A stretch of 30,612 bases of DNA from an uncultured Eubacteriales bacterium (lineage in GTDB: Bacteria > Bacillota > Clostridia > Oscillospirales > Acutalibacteraceae): NCBI GenBank assembly GCA_934491515.1, contig CAKSTF010000018.1, forward strand, positions 1 through 30,612, in the 5' to 3' direction. Positions 8,262 to 16,260 of this stretch are shown one piece after another (position 1 is the stretch's first letter; each line of letters starts with the position of its first letter). Below the pieces are notes generated by a model, which saw only the letters and a program-made list of their open reading frames with translations, made no database searches and was not told where the DNA came from. The position numbers were made by a program, and so were the translations under genes.

Positions 8262-9770
8262 ATGGCTTACTATTTTAAAGAAGAATCACATACTTTTAAC
8301 GAATATCTCTTGGTTCCGGGATACTCGTCAAGCGAGTGCATACCGGCTAACGTTTCGCTTAAAACACCGCTTGTAAAATATAAAAGGGGAGAACAACCTG
8401 CTATAACCCTCAATATACCGATGGTTTCGGCGATAATGCAGTCGGTATCGGGAGAAAAAATGGCGGTTGCACTTGCGCGCGAGGGCGGCGTTTCGTTCAT
8501 ATACGGTTCGCAAAGCATTGCAGACGAAGCGGCAATGGTGGCGCGCGCCAAAAGTTTTAAGGCAGGCTTTGTTGTAAGCGATTCAAATATCAAACCGGGC
8601 GCCACGTTAAAGGACGTTCTGGCGCTTAAAGAACGCAACGGACATTCCACCATAGCCGTTACCGAAGACGGAACTTCGGGCGGCAAACTTATAGGTATCG
8701 TTACAAGCCGCGATTACAGGGTAAGCCGTATGACAGGCGATGAAAAGGTTGAAACCTTTATGACGCCCTTTGAAAAACTTATAGTTGCCGATGAAGATAC
8801 AAGTCTTAAACAGGCAAACGATATAATCTGGGATAATAAACTGAATTCGCTGCCGATAATCGATAAGAACGGAAACCTTAAATATTTTGTTTTTAGAAAA
8901 GACTACGACGCGCACAAGGACAACCCCAACGAACTGCTTGATTCGCATAAGCGCTATGTAGTGGGCGCCGGCATAAACACAAGGGACTATGCTGAACGTG
9001 TTCCGGCACTTCTTGAGGCGGGAGCCGACGTGCTTTGCATTGACTCTTCCGAGGGCTTTTCCGAATGGCAGTCAAGAACTATCGGCTGGATAAGGGAGAA
9101 ATACGGCGACAGCGTAAAAGTGGGCGCCGGCAACGTTGTTGATAAAGAAGGATTTTTATTCCTTGCAAAGGCGGGAGCCGACTTTATTAAGGTAGGTATC
9201 GGCGGCGGCTCTATCTGTATCACCCGCGAAACAAAGGGTATAGGCCGCGGTCAGGCAACCGCGCTTATCGATGTTTGCGCCGCGCGCGACGAATACTACC
9301 GCGAAACGGGAATCTATGTGCCCGTTTGCTCGGACGGCGGTATCGTTCACGATCACCATATGACCCTGGCGCTTGCCATGGGTGCGGACTTTATGATGCT
9401 CGGCAGATATTTTGCCCGATTTGACGAAAGCCCCACAAATAAGATTTCGATGAACGGTACATACTATAAAGAGTACTGGGGTGAGGGCTCCAACCGCGCA
9501 AGAAACTGGCAGCGTTACGATTTGGGCGGCGATAAGAAACTTTCTTTTGAAGAGGGCGTTGATTCTTATGTGCCTTATGCCGGCACTTTAAAGGATAATG
9601 TTGCGGTTTCGCTTTCAAAGGTGAAATCAACCATGTGCAACTGCGGCGCGCTTAATCTTGAAGAACTGAAAGAAAAAGCCAAACTTACGCGCGTATCCGC
9701 TACAAGCATTGTGGAAGGCGGCGCGCATGACGTTATAAGAAAAGAAAATTCTTTTACAAACTTAAAGTAA
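8262..9770 (+). CDS. guaB: IMP dehydrogenase
   Basis: IMPDH oxidises IMP to XMP with NAD+, the committed step to GMP. The 502-residue protein has the (beta/alpha)8 barrel split by a CBS-domain pair at about residues 100-215 (AGFVVSDSNIKPG to YFVFRKDYDAH). The catalytic loop GIGGGSICITRE contains the nucleophile Cys319, followed by CSDGGI and the flap with RNWQRY. The start is ATG at 8262 after GGGAGGA. Last gene of the 4826-9770 run and followed by two terminators. The sequence is somewhat divergent from the E. coli/Bacillus type (for example the C-terminal LSKVKSTMCNCGALNLEEL region), but all catalytic features are kept. Confidence 0.96.
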   Translation: MAYYFKEESHTFNEYLLVPGYSSSECIPANVSLKTPLVKYKRGEQPAITLNIPMVSAIMQSVSGEKMAVALAREGGVSFIYGSQSIADEAAMVARAKSFKAGFVVSDSNIKPGATLKDVLALKERNGHSTIAVTEDGTSGGKLIGIVTSRDYRVSRMTGDEKVETFMTPFEKLIVADEDTSLKQANDIIWDNKLNSLPIIDKNGNLKYFVFRKDYDAHKDNPNELLDSHKRYVVGAGINTRDYAERVPALLEAGADVLCIDSSEGFSEWQSRTIGWIREKYGDSVKVGAGNVVDKEGFLFLAKAGADFIKVGIGGGSICITRETKGIGRGQATALIDVCAARDEYYRETGIYVPVCSDGGIVHDHHMTLALAMGADFMMLGRYFARFDESPTNKISMNGTYYKEYWGEGSNRARNWQRYDLGGDKKLSFEEGVDSYVPYAGTLKDNVAVSLSKVKSTMCNCGALNLEELKEKAKLTRVSATSIVEGGAHDVIRKENSFTNLK

Positions 9771-9776
9771 AAGCAA

Positions 9777-9814
9777 AATTAAAACCGAACGGCTGCAGCC
9801 GTTCGGTTTTAATT
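9777..9814. terminator. Terminator after guaB (perfect 30-bp palindrome)
   Basis: Positions 9781-9810 form a perfect inverted repeat: AAAACCGAACGGCTG and its exact complement. The T run is on one side and the A run on the other, so it can work in both directions between convergent guaB and pnp. Confidence 0.88.
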
Positions 9815-9822
9815 TTGCGGAT

Positions 9823-9859
9823 AAAAAAGCGGGCACGGTTTTTACCGTGCCCGCTTTTT
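9823..9859. terminator. Second bidirectional terminator, between guaB and pnp
   Basis: An 11-bp GC-rich stem (GCGGGCACGGT at 9829-9839, ACCGTGCCCGC at 9844-9854) with a TTTT loop is flanked by A6 and T5. It lies 12 bases from the pnp stop and probably serves as the pnp terminator, while the 9781 palindrome serves guaB. Confidence 0.92.
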
Positions 9860-9870
9860 AACAGACAGTT

Positions 9871-12069
9871 TTATTTCTTTTTAAATCCTCTGCGGTCGCG
9901 ATGTGCGCCGCCGTGGGGTTTTCTCTCGGGTTCTTCGTCGGCGTCGTCTTCAATAACAGCGCCGTTAACCTCTATAAGCGCGTCGCGGCGGGAAAGGTTT
10001 ATTCTGCCCTGATCGTCGATTTCGGTAACCTTAACAAGTACCTGGTCGCCTACGGAAACAACATCCTCAACGCGGTTTACACGCTTAACGTCAAGTTTTG
10101 AAATGTGAACAAGACCTTCCTTGCCGGGAGCGATTTCAACAAACGCGCCGAATGTCATAAGTCTTGTTACCTTGCCGCTGTATATAGCGCCGATTTCGGG
10201 ATCGTTTGCTATAAGGTTTATAATGTCAACAGCCTGCTGCGCCTTTTCAACATCAAGACCGGAAACAAATACGTGACCGTCCTCTTCAATGTTGATTGTG
10301 CAATCGCACTGTTCCTGTATAGACTGTATAACCTTGCCCTGCTTGCCGATAACATCGCCGATCTTGTCGGGGCTTATAACGGTTGTAAGCATCTTGGGTG
10401 CATACTTGGAAAGTTCTTTTCTCGGCTCTGCTATACACTTAAGCATTACTTCATCAAGGATGTAATCGCGTGCCTTGTGGGTCTTCGCAAATGCTTCCTT
10501 GATTATTTCGGGTGTAAGACCGTGTACCTTAAGGTCCATCTGTATTGCGGTGATACCTTTTTTGGTGCCCGCTACTTTAAAGTCCATATCGCCGTAGAAG
10601 TCTTCAAGACCCTGAATGTCAACCATGGTCATAAAGTCGCCGTAAACGCCTTCGTCACCGGTGATAAGACCGCAGGAGATACCTGCAACGGGTGCCTTTA
10701 TCGGAACGCCGGCAGCCATAAGGGCAAGCGTTGAACCGCAGATAGAACCCTGCGAGGTAGAACCGTTGGATGAAAGAACTTCGGATACCACACGGATAGC
10801 ATAGGGGAACTCGTCAACCGAGGGGATAACAGGAATAAGCGCCTTTTCGGCAAGTGCGCCGTGACCTATTTCACGTCTGCCCGGACCTCTTGAGGGCTTT
10901 GTTTCGCCTACCGAGTAGGAGGGGAAGTTGTAGTGGTGGATATAACGCTTCTGCGTATCCTCATCAAGACCGTCAAGTTTCTGCGCATCGCTTACGGAAG
11001 CAAGCGTTGCAACAGAAAGCACCTGAGTCTGACCGCGGGTAAACATACCCGAACCGTGTGCGCGGGGCAGAAGGTCTATCTGTGCGTTAAGCGGACGGAT
11101 TTCATCAATGCCTCTGCCGTCAACACGTTTGTGCTCGTCTTTAAGCCATGAACGTACAACGTGTTTCTGAACAAGATACATAATTTCGTCAAGTTTTGCT
11201 TCGTTGCCCTCAAAACGCTCGTCAAATTTGGCGTGAACCGCGTCGTATATGGGCAGAAGCGCTGCGTCACGAACGTTCTTATCGTCGGTATCAAGAGCCT
11301 TTTTTACGTCCTCTATGCAGAAATCTTCGATTTCAGCCATTATTTCGGGGTCGGGATTGCTCGACTCGAAAGTGAATTTTTCTTTGCCTATTTCGGCAAC
11401 AATGCCGTTTATAAACTTAACAACTTCCTTGTTTACCTCGTGACCTGCCATAATGCAGTCGAACATAAGGTCGTCGGAAATTTCGTTACCGCCGGCTTCT
11501 ATCATTGCAACAAGATCCGCGGTGGAAGATACCGTAAGGTTAAGGTCGCTCTTTTCGCGCTGCTCAAGGGTCGGGTTAATAACGATTTCACCGTCAACAA
11601 GACCTACTGCGGTGGAAGAGATAGGACCGTCCCAAGGGATGTCCGATACAGCGATTGCTGCTGAAACACCGATAGCCGCCGTAATTTCGGGCGAGCAGTC
11701 GGGGTCAACCGACATAACGGTGGCAACAACGGTGCAGTCGTTGCGCATATCCTTTGGGAAAAGGGGACGGATAGGTCTGTCAATGCAGCGTGAAGCAAGT
11801 ATTGCCTTTTCGCTTGCCTTGCCCTCGCGGCGATGGAAAGAACCGGGGATTCTGCCTACCGAATACATTTTTTCTTCGTAGTCTACCGAAAGAGGGAAGA
11901 AGTCAACGCCCTCGCGCGGCTTATCGGAAGCCGTTACGGTACAAAGAACACAGGTCTCGCCGTAGGTCGCCATAAAAGCGGCGTTCGCAAGCTGCGCCAT
12001 TTTGCCGGTTTCAAGTTTAAAGGGACGGCCGGCAATGGTGGTTTCATAAACCTTGTAGTTATCAAACAT
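9871..12069 (-). CDS. pnp: Polyribonucleotide nucleotidyltransferase (PNPase)
   Basis: A 3'-5' phosphorolytic exoribonuclease that degrades RNA and can add tails. The 732-residue protein has the full architecture: the first RNase PH-like domain (about 1-230), the all-helical domain, the second catalytic RNase PH domain (about 310-540, with RGQTQVLSV, GRREIGHGALAEKAL and SSNGSTSQGSICGSTLALM), a KH domain (about 555-615, IGDVIGKQGKVIQSI) and an S1 domain (about 620-690, GAIYSGKVTRLMTFGAFVE). The basic tail ends in GFKKK. AAGGAG precedes the ATG at 12069. It lies downstream of rpsO, the classic order, but with a terminator-like hairpin between them. Confidence 0.98.
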   Translation of the reverse strand: MFDNYKVYETTIAGRPFKLETGKMAQLANAAFMATYGETCVLCTVTASDKPREGVDFFPLSVDYEEKMYSVGRIPGSFHRREGKASEKAILASRCIDRPIRPLFPKDMRNDCTVVATVMSVDPDCSPEITAAIGVSAAIAVSDIPWDGPISSTAVGLVDGEIVINPTLEQREKSDLNLTVSSTADLVAMIEAGGNEISDDLMFDCIMAGHEVNKEVVKFINGIVAEIGKEKFTFESSNPDPEIMAEIEDFCIEDVKKALDTDDKNVRDAALLPIYDAVHAKFDERFEGNEAKLDEIMYLVQKHVVRSWLKDEHKRVDGRGIDEIRPLNAQIDLLPRAHGSGMFTRGQTQVLSVATLASVSDAQKLDGLDEDTQKRYIHHYNFPSYSVGETKPSRGPGRREIGHGALAEKALIPVIPSVDEFPYAIRVVSEVLSSNGSTSQGSICGSTLALMAAGVPIKAPVAGISCGLITGDEGVYGDFMTMVDIQGLEDFYGDMDFKVAGTKKGITAIQMDLKVHGLTPEIIKEAFAKTHKARDYILDEVMLKCIAEPRKELSKYAPKMLTTVISPDKIGDVIGKQGKVIQSIQEQCDCTINIEEDGHVFVSGLDVEKAQQAVDIINLIANDPEIGAIYSGKVTRLMTFGAFVEIAPGKEGLVHISKLDVKRVNRVEDVVSVGDQVLVKVTEIDDQGRINLSRRDALIEVNGAVIEDDADEEPERKPHGGAHRDRRGFKKK

Positions 12070-12181
12070 ACTTTTTTCTCCTTAATATATTTTTCGGGAG
12101 AATCTTTCGTTTTTAGCAATAAATTCAGCCGCCGAATTTTCGGAGGTTCAATTTACCGCTAAAACTCGAAACTCCCCCAAT

Positions 12182-12226
12182 AAAAACAAAAGCAAACCGA
12201 ACCGAAATTCGGCTTGCTTCTATTTT
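12182..12226 (-). terminator. Terminator or attenuator between rpsO and pnp
   Basis: On the minus strand, a 12-bp stem (12208-12219 with 12190-12201, one G-U pair) with a six-base loop is followed by TTTTGTTTTTA. It lies just past the rpsO stop, so pnp is expressed by read-through or from its own unrecognised start in the 110-base gap. That gap also has a small imperfect hairpin near 12130-12147. Confidence 0.8.
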
Positions 12227-12227
12227 A

Positions 12228-12491
12228 TTATTTACGCAGACCGAGTTTTTTAACGATTGCGCGGTATCTTTCGATATCCTTCTTCTGAAGATAGGCAAGA
12301 AGGTTTCTTCTGTGACCTACCATCTTAAGAAGACCGCGGCGTGAGTGATGGTCCTTCTTGTGAACGTCAAGATGCGCGTTAAGCTCGTTGATACGCGCTG
12401 TAAGAACGGCGATCTGAACTTCCGGAGAACCGGTGTCACCCTCGTGAATAGCATATTCGGTCATAACCTGCTGCTTTTTCTCGTTGGTCAT
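12228..12491 (-). CDS. rpsO: 30S ribosomal protein S15
   Basis: An 87-residue S15, which binds 16S rRNA helices 20-22 early in assembly of the small-subunit platform. Family-typical stretches are GDTGSPEVQIAVLTARINELNAHL, HKKDHHSRRGLLKMVGHRRNLLAYLQKKD and the C-terminal YRAIVKKLGLRK. An AAAAGGAG ribosome binding site precedes the ATG at 12491. The leader from the promoter at 12600-12628 is about 100 bases, long enough for S15 autoregulation, but I could not recognise a specific S15-binding fold. pnp follows. Confidence 0.98.
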   Translation of the reverse strand: MTNEKKQQVMTEYAIHEGDTGSPEVQIAVLTARINELNAHLDVHKKDHHSRRGLLKMVGHRRNLLAYLQKKDIERYRAIVKKLGLRK

Positions 12492-12599
12492 TTAAATTGC
12501 ACTCCTTTTCTTAAAATGTCCGCCGTGTTCCGAGCAAAGGGTCAAAAGTGTTTCCGCATTGCGGCAGACGCCCCAAGCACAGAAAACGGTAGCCTCATT

Positions 12600-12628
12600 A
12601 TTATAGCACCGCAAACTTAAAAAGTAAA
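12600..12628 (-). promoter_or_regulatory. Sigma-A promoter for rpsO
   Basis: On the minus strand, TTTACT (12623-12628) and a perfect TATAAT (12600-12605) are separated by 17 bases, about 105 bases upstream of the rpsO start. Confidence 0.8.
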
Positions 12629-12636
12629 GCATTTTA

Positions 12637-12664
12637 TTGAATTTTCGGCGTTTTATGATATTAT
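12637..12664 (+). promoter_or_regulatory. Probable sigma-A promoter for the HtrA-type protease gene
   Basis: TTGAAT at 12637-12642 and TATTAT at 12659-12664, with a 16-base spacer. Its -35 box is only 8 bases from that of the divergent rpsO promoter. The predicted leader is about 130 bases. Confidence 0.6.
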
Positions 12665-12739
12665 ATAGGTGTGAAACGGCACGGTAAAGCCGCCGAATTA
12701 AATAAAAATTCATATTTTCGGCTAATAAACGTAACAATT

Positions 12740-12785
12740 ACGGATTAAAATATCTTTGTAAACAAAGCAAGGGCTTTGTATCCGT
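12740..12785 (+). promoter_or_regulatory. Structured leader just upstream of the HtrA ribosome binding site
   Basis: An outer helix ACGGAT (12740-12745)/ATCCGT (12780-12785) stacks directly on an inner hairpin ACAAAGC (12762-12768)/GCTTTGT (12773-12779). The segment ACAAAG can instead pair with CTTTGT at 12754-12759, so two folds compete. The structure ends 4 bases before the AAAAGGAG site. The rest of the 12492-12803 gap holds only the two divergent promoters and the rpsO leader. Confidence 0.45.
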
Positions 12786-12803
12786 GAAAAGGAGTTTTTT
12801 AAG

Positions 12804-13976
12804 ATGGACGATTTTAACAATAATTTCGATTACAATTATTCGCCTGTTCAGCCTGCGAAAACGCGGCGCATGCACAGTACCGGCGCTGTGATACTCTCTG
12901 CGGTGCTGGCAGCGCTTATAGGCGCGGGCTCGGCGGTCGCCGTTCTTACCGGCGTGTTTAAAAAGAACAGCGGTACCGGCGATTCCGGCATTTCCGTTAA
13001 TCCCTCGAACATAAGCATAAACGTTGACGAAAACGCCGATTCAATAGCGCAGGCGGTTGCTGAAAAATGCACGGCAAGCGTTGTGGGAATAAGAACCACT
13101 ACTTCGGTAAGCAGTTTCTTCGGCGGCAGTCAGGAACAGAACGGTTCTGGTTCGGGCGTTGTTTACAGTTCGGACGGTTATATTATAACCAACTATCACG
13201 TTATAAGCGACGTTGTTGAAGCGGGAAAGGGTAAAATAGAAGTATTTCTGGGCAGTTCCGAAAGCACTGCGTATGATGCGTCGGTAGTAGGTTACCGCAT
13301 TTCAGCCGATATTGCGGTTCTTAAGATAGACGCAAAAAATCTTGCAGCGGTGGAATTTGCCGATTCCGACGAACTGAAAGTAGGTCAGTATGTGGTAACG
13401 ATAGGCGCGCCCGGAGGTCTTGAGTTTATGGGCAGCGTGACTTATGGTATAATAAGCGGACTTAACCGCGTTGTTTCAACAAGCCAGAGCGTTCCCCTTA
13501 TCCAGACCGACGCCGCGATAAACCCTGGAAATTCGGGCGGTGCGCTTCTTGACGCAACCGGTAAACTTGTCGGTATCAACTCTTCCAAAATAGTTTCGGA
13601 AGAGTTTGAAGGTATGGGTTTTGCAATTCCTTCAAACACGGTAAAAGAAATCTGCAAAAAGATAATAGACAAGAAGGATTCAAAAGAACCGTATGTAGGT
13701 ATAACCATAAGCGAAAAATATACAAGCGATGTGCTTAAATATTACGGCTATCCCTCGGGCGCTGTGGTTCTTCGCGTCGATTCCGACAGCCCCGCCGATA
13801 AGGCAGGCATTAAACGCGGCGATATCATAACCAAGTTTAACGGAAAGAACATAACCGAGTACAGTATGCTTAGCGAATATGTAAATGACTGTGACGTAAA
13901 CGATACCGTTGAGGTTGAAATTTACCGTAACGGCGGCACATTTACCGCAAAACTTACAATAGGTTCAAACTCCTGA
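12804..13976 (+). CDS. HtrA/DegP-type membrane-anchored serine protease with PDZ domain
   Basis: A trypsin-like protease for quality control of misfolded proteins at the cell surface. The 390 residues comprise a short cytoplasmic N-terminus, one membrane helix (about residues 26-50), a protease domain with the complete triad (H132 in TNYHVISD, D169 in SADIAVLKID, S244 in NPGNSGGALLD), and one PDZ domain (about 295-385, containing VDSDSPADKAGIKRGDIITKFNG). This is the usual layout of Firmicute HtrA proteins. AAAAGGAG lies before the ATG at 12804. It is monocistronic, divergent from rpsO and closed by a terminator. The long folded leader suggests control after transcription starts. Confidence 0.95.
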   Translation: MDDFNNNFDYNYSPVQPAKTRRMHSTGAVILSAVLAALIGAGSAVAVLTGVFKKNSGTGDSGISVNPSNISINVDENADSIAQAVAEKCTASVVGIRTTTSVSSFFGGSQEQNGSGSGVVYSSDGYIITNYHVISDVVEAGKGKIEVFLGSSESTAYDASVVGYRISADIAVLKIDAKNLAAVEFADSDELKVGQYVVTIGAPGGLEFMGSVTYGIISGLNRVVSTSQSVPLIQTDAAINPGNSGGALLDATGKLVGINSSKIVSEEFEGMGFAIPSNTVKEICKKIIDKKDSKEPYVGITISEKYTSDVLKYYGYPSGAVVLRVDSDSPADKAGIKRGDIITKFNGKNITEYSMLSEYVNDCDVNDTVEVEIYRNGGTFTAKLTIGSNS

Positions 13977-14000
13977 ATTTATAAAACAGAATAGCGATAA

Positions 14001-14036
14001 CAAAAAGTCCTGCCCGAAAAGGCAGGACTTAATTGT
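14001..14036. terminator. Terminator hairpin after the HtrA gene
   Basis: A perfect 10-bp stem (AAGTCCTGCC at 14005-14014, GGCAGGACTT at 14021-14030). The A run on its left makes it a good terminator for minus-strand lysS, while the T content on its right is weaker for the plus strand. Confidence 0.75.
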
Positions 14037-14058
14037 TTTGCTGCAAAAAAAATCAAAA

Positions 14059-14080
14059 ACAGTGGTAAAACAGTGGTAAA
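14059..14080. repeat. Perfect 11-bp tandem duplication
   Basis: The unit ACAGTGGTAAA occurs twice head to tail, between the HtrA and lysS terminators, in an A/T-rich context. Its purpose is unknown; short repeats of this kind can mark recombinase attachment sites, but no integrase is present. Confidence 0.6.
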
Positions 14081-14101
14081 ATGATTTTTTTCTCAGGTTT
14101 C

Positions 14102-14137
14102 AGCCCGTTGAAAACTCTTGGTTTACGGGCTCTTTTT
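14102..14137 (+). terminator. Plus-strand terminator overlapping the lysS 3' end
   Basis: The stem AGCCCGT (14102-14108)/ACGGGCT (14125-14131) has inner pairing AAAC/GTTT around TCTTG, followed by CTTTTT. The T run overlaps the lysS stop codon, so it blocks plus-strand transcription from entering lysS. Confidence 0.7.
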
Positions 14138-15620
14138 AGTTGTCAAGCGGCTTCATTGTGGGGAAGAGAAGTACATCCCTTATAGAGGGGCTGTCGGTAA
14201 GGAGCATAACAAGGCGGTCGATACCGAAGCCGAGGCCTCCTGTGGGGGGCATACCGTATTCAAGTGCGGTTACATAGTCATAATCGACCTCTGAAGTGCA
14301 GTCGGGGTCAGCCGCGCGCTTTGCCGCAACCTGTTTTTCAAATCGCTCTTTCTGATCTATCGGGTCGTTAAGTTCGCTGAACGCATTGCCGAATTCGGTG
14401 GCGTTTATAAAATACTCAAAGCGTTCCGTAAACGCGGGATTTTCGGGTTTGCGCTTTGCAAGCGGACTGTTTTCAACCGGATAATCGTAAATAAAGGTCG
14501 GTTGGATAAGATTTTCTTCAACGAAAGCGTCAAAAAATTCAACAAGAACGGCACCTTTGGTTGCGTCCTCGGGAACTTCAACGTGCCTTTCTTTGGCGCA
14601 GCGGCGGGCGTCCTCGTCGGTAGCCCAGTCGTTGTAATCGCAGCCCGAATACTTCTTTACCGCTTCAACCATGGTAAGGCGTTCCCAGTGACCCATATCA
14701 ATTTCGGTGCCCTGATAGTTTATCTTGGTGGTGCCGCATATCTTTTCGGCAAGCATGGTATTCATTTCTTCTACAAGGTCCATTATGCCGTGATAGTCGG
14801 TATATGCCTGATAAAGTTCTATTGTGGTAAATTCGGGATTGTGCTTTGTATCCATACCCTCGTTGCGGAATATTCTGCCCACTTCGTAAACCTTGTTCAT
14901 TCCGCCTACGATAAGACGTTTTAAGTAAAGTTCGGTCTCGATACGCAGATACATATCCATATCAAGGGTGTTGTGATGCGTTTTAAACGGACGCGCAGCC
15001 GCACCTATTTCAAGCGGTACCAAAATAGGCGTGTCCACCTCAAGAAAACCCTTGTTATCAAGAAAAGCGCGTATCTCGCGGAGTATCTGCGAACGCTTTA
15101 TAAACGTGTCTTTAACCTCGGGATTTACGATAAGATCGACATAACGCTGGCGGTATCTCGTATCGGTGTCTTTAAGACCGTGAAATTTTTCGGGGAGGGG
15201 GAGAAGCGATTTTGAAAGCAGTTCGATATGCTCGGCATGTATGGAAATCTCACCCGTCTGGGTTTTGAAAACAAAACCTTTAACGCCTATGATATCACCG
15301 ATATCCCACTTTTTGAAAGCGGCATAGTCTTCTTCGCCCACATCGTCGCGGCGGACATAAAGTTGTATGTCGCCTTCACCGTCACGCAGACCGACAAAAC
15401 TTGCCTTGCCCATTATTCTGCGTGTAACTATTCTGCCTGCTACCGAAACGGTCTTGCCTTCGTATCCTTCAAAATCTGCCTTGATCTGTTTTGAGTAACT
15501 GTCAAGATCGTATTTCATTTTAAGGAACGGGTCATTTCCCGATTCGCGCAGCAACGCCAGTTTATCACGGCGAATCTGCAGTATTTCGCTTAAATCCTGT
15601 ACCTGATTGTTGTCAGCCAT
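14136..15620 (-). CDS. lysS: Lysyl-tRNA synthetase, class II
   Basis: This enzyme charges tRNA-Lys with lysine. The 494 residues show the class II layout: a helical N-terminus, an OB-fold anticodon-binding domain (about 60-145, TVSAGRIVTRRIMGKASFV-like), then the catalytic core with motif 1 (KRSQILREIRAFLDNKGFLEV), motif 2 (VYEVGRIFRNEGMDTKHNPEFT) and motif 3 (GGLGFGIDRLVMLLTDS). The start at 15620 follows GAGGTGGA. greA lies 59 bases upstream on the same strand with only a weak hairpin between them, so lysS is probably co-transcribed with greA. Confidence 0.98.
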   Translation of the reverse strand: MADNNQVQDLSEILQIRRDKLALLRESGNDPFLKMKYDLDSYSKQIKADFEGYEGKTVSVAGRIVTRRIMGKASFVGLRDGEGDIQLYVRRDDVGEEDYAAFKKWDIGDIIGVKGFVFKTQTGEISIHAEHIELLSKSLLPLPEKFHGLKDTDTRYRQRYVDLIVNPEVKDTFIKRSQILREIRAFLDNKGFLEVDTPILVPLEIGAAARPFKTHHNTLDMDMYLRIETELYLKRLIVGGMNKVYEVGRIFRNEGMDTKHNPEFTTIELYQAYTDYHGIMDLVEEMNTMLAEKICGTTKINYQGTEIDMGHWERLTMVEAVKKYSGCDYNDWATDEDARRCAKERHVEVPEDATKGAVLVEFFDAFVEENLIQPTFIYDYPVENSPLAKRKPENPAFTERFEYFINATEFGNAFSELNDPIDQKERFEKQVAAKRAADPDCTSEVDYDYVTALEYGMPPTGGLGFGIDRLVMLLTDSPSIRDVLLFPTMKPLDN

Positions 15621-15644
15621 TTTTTACATCCACCTCGTTATTAA

Positions 15645-15672
15645 AAGGAAGGGCAGTTTTGAAACTGCCCTA
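15645..15672 (-). terminator. Hairpin between greA and lysS (weak terminator or attenuator)
   Basis: A stem of nine or ten pairs (AGGGCAGTTT at 15650-15659, AAACTGCCCT at 15662-15671) is followed on the minus strand by only four T, so partial read-through into lysS is likely. Confidence 0.55.
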
Positions 15673-15679
15673 AAAGTAA

Positions 15680-16153
15680 TTATTTTGAAATCCCCAAAAC
15701 TTTTAATTTAATTTCGCCTGCCGGGGTTTCGGCTATTACCTCGTCACCGACCTTTTTGCCGATGAGGGACTTGCCCACGGGCGATTCGTCGGAAATCTTG
15801 TTTTCCTTCGGGTCCGCTTCCGTAGAGCCAACTATTTTATATTCGCATTCTTCGTCAAATTCGTAATCGTAAACCTTTACTTTAACGCCTACAACAACTT
15901 TTTTTGCAGAACCTTTTATATCGGTAATTATCTCAACGTTTTTGAGCATTGCCTCAAGTTCTACGATACGTGCCTCGATCTTAGCCTGTTCGTTTTTGGC
16001 CTCATCGTATTCGCTGTTTTCGGAAAGGTCGCCGTAGCCGCGTGCCACTTTGATTTTTTCCGCGATATCCGCACGTCCGACGGTTTTAAGATTCTCAAGT
16101 TCTTCTTCAAGTTTTTTAAGACCGTCATTTGTTATTTTTATCGTTTTAGCCAA
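15680..16153 (-). CDS. greA: Transcription elongation factor GreA
   Basis: GreA rescues backtracked RNA polymerase by stimulating cleavage of the transcript 3' end. It has the N-terminal coiled coil (about residues 5-75) with the acidic tip motif ARGYGDLSENSEYDEAKNEQ, and a C-terminal FKBP-like domain ending in GEIKLKVLGISK. I chose TTG at 16153, giving 157 residues, the usual length and the usual start LAKTIKIT. AAGGGTGG lies 8 bases upstream, while the longer GTG start at 16165 overlaps that site. A perfect promoter lies at 16190-16218. lysS is downstream. Confidence 0.96.
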   Translation of the reverse strand: MAKTIKITNDGLKKLEEELENLKTVGRADIAEKIKVARGYGDLSENSEYDEAKNEQAKIEARIVELEAMLKNVEIITDIKGSAKKVVVGVKVKVYDYEFDEECEYKIVGSTEADPKENKISDESPVGKSLIGKKVGDEVIAETPAGEIKLKVLGISK

Positions 16154-16189
16154 AGTGATAACCACCCTTACTATAATATAACAAACATC

Positions 16190-16218
16190 ATTATATTATT
16201 GCAAACCCGATATGTCAA
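16190..16218 (-). promoter_or_regulatory. Consensus sigma-A promoter for greA
   Basis: On the minus strand, TTGACA (16213-16218) and TATAAT (16190-16195) match the consensus exactly with a 17-base spacer. Confidence 0.92.
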
Positions 16219-16260
16219 GTTTAAAGTTTTTTAAACGGGGCAGAAGAACAGCCGTTTTTC

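Noticed and set aside
10105..10734. Plus-strand open frames inside pnp
   Set aside because: They lie opposite conserved PNPase domains and show no motif or start signal.
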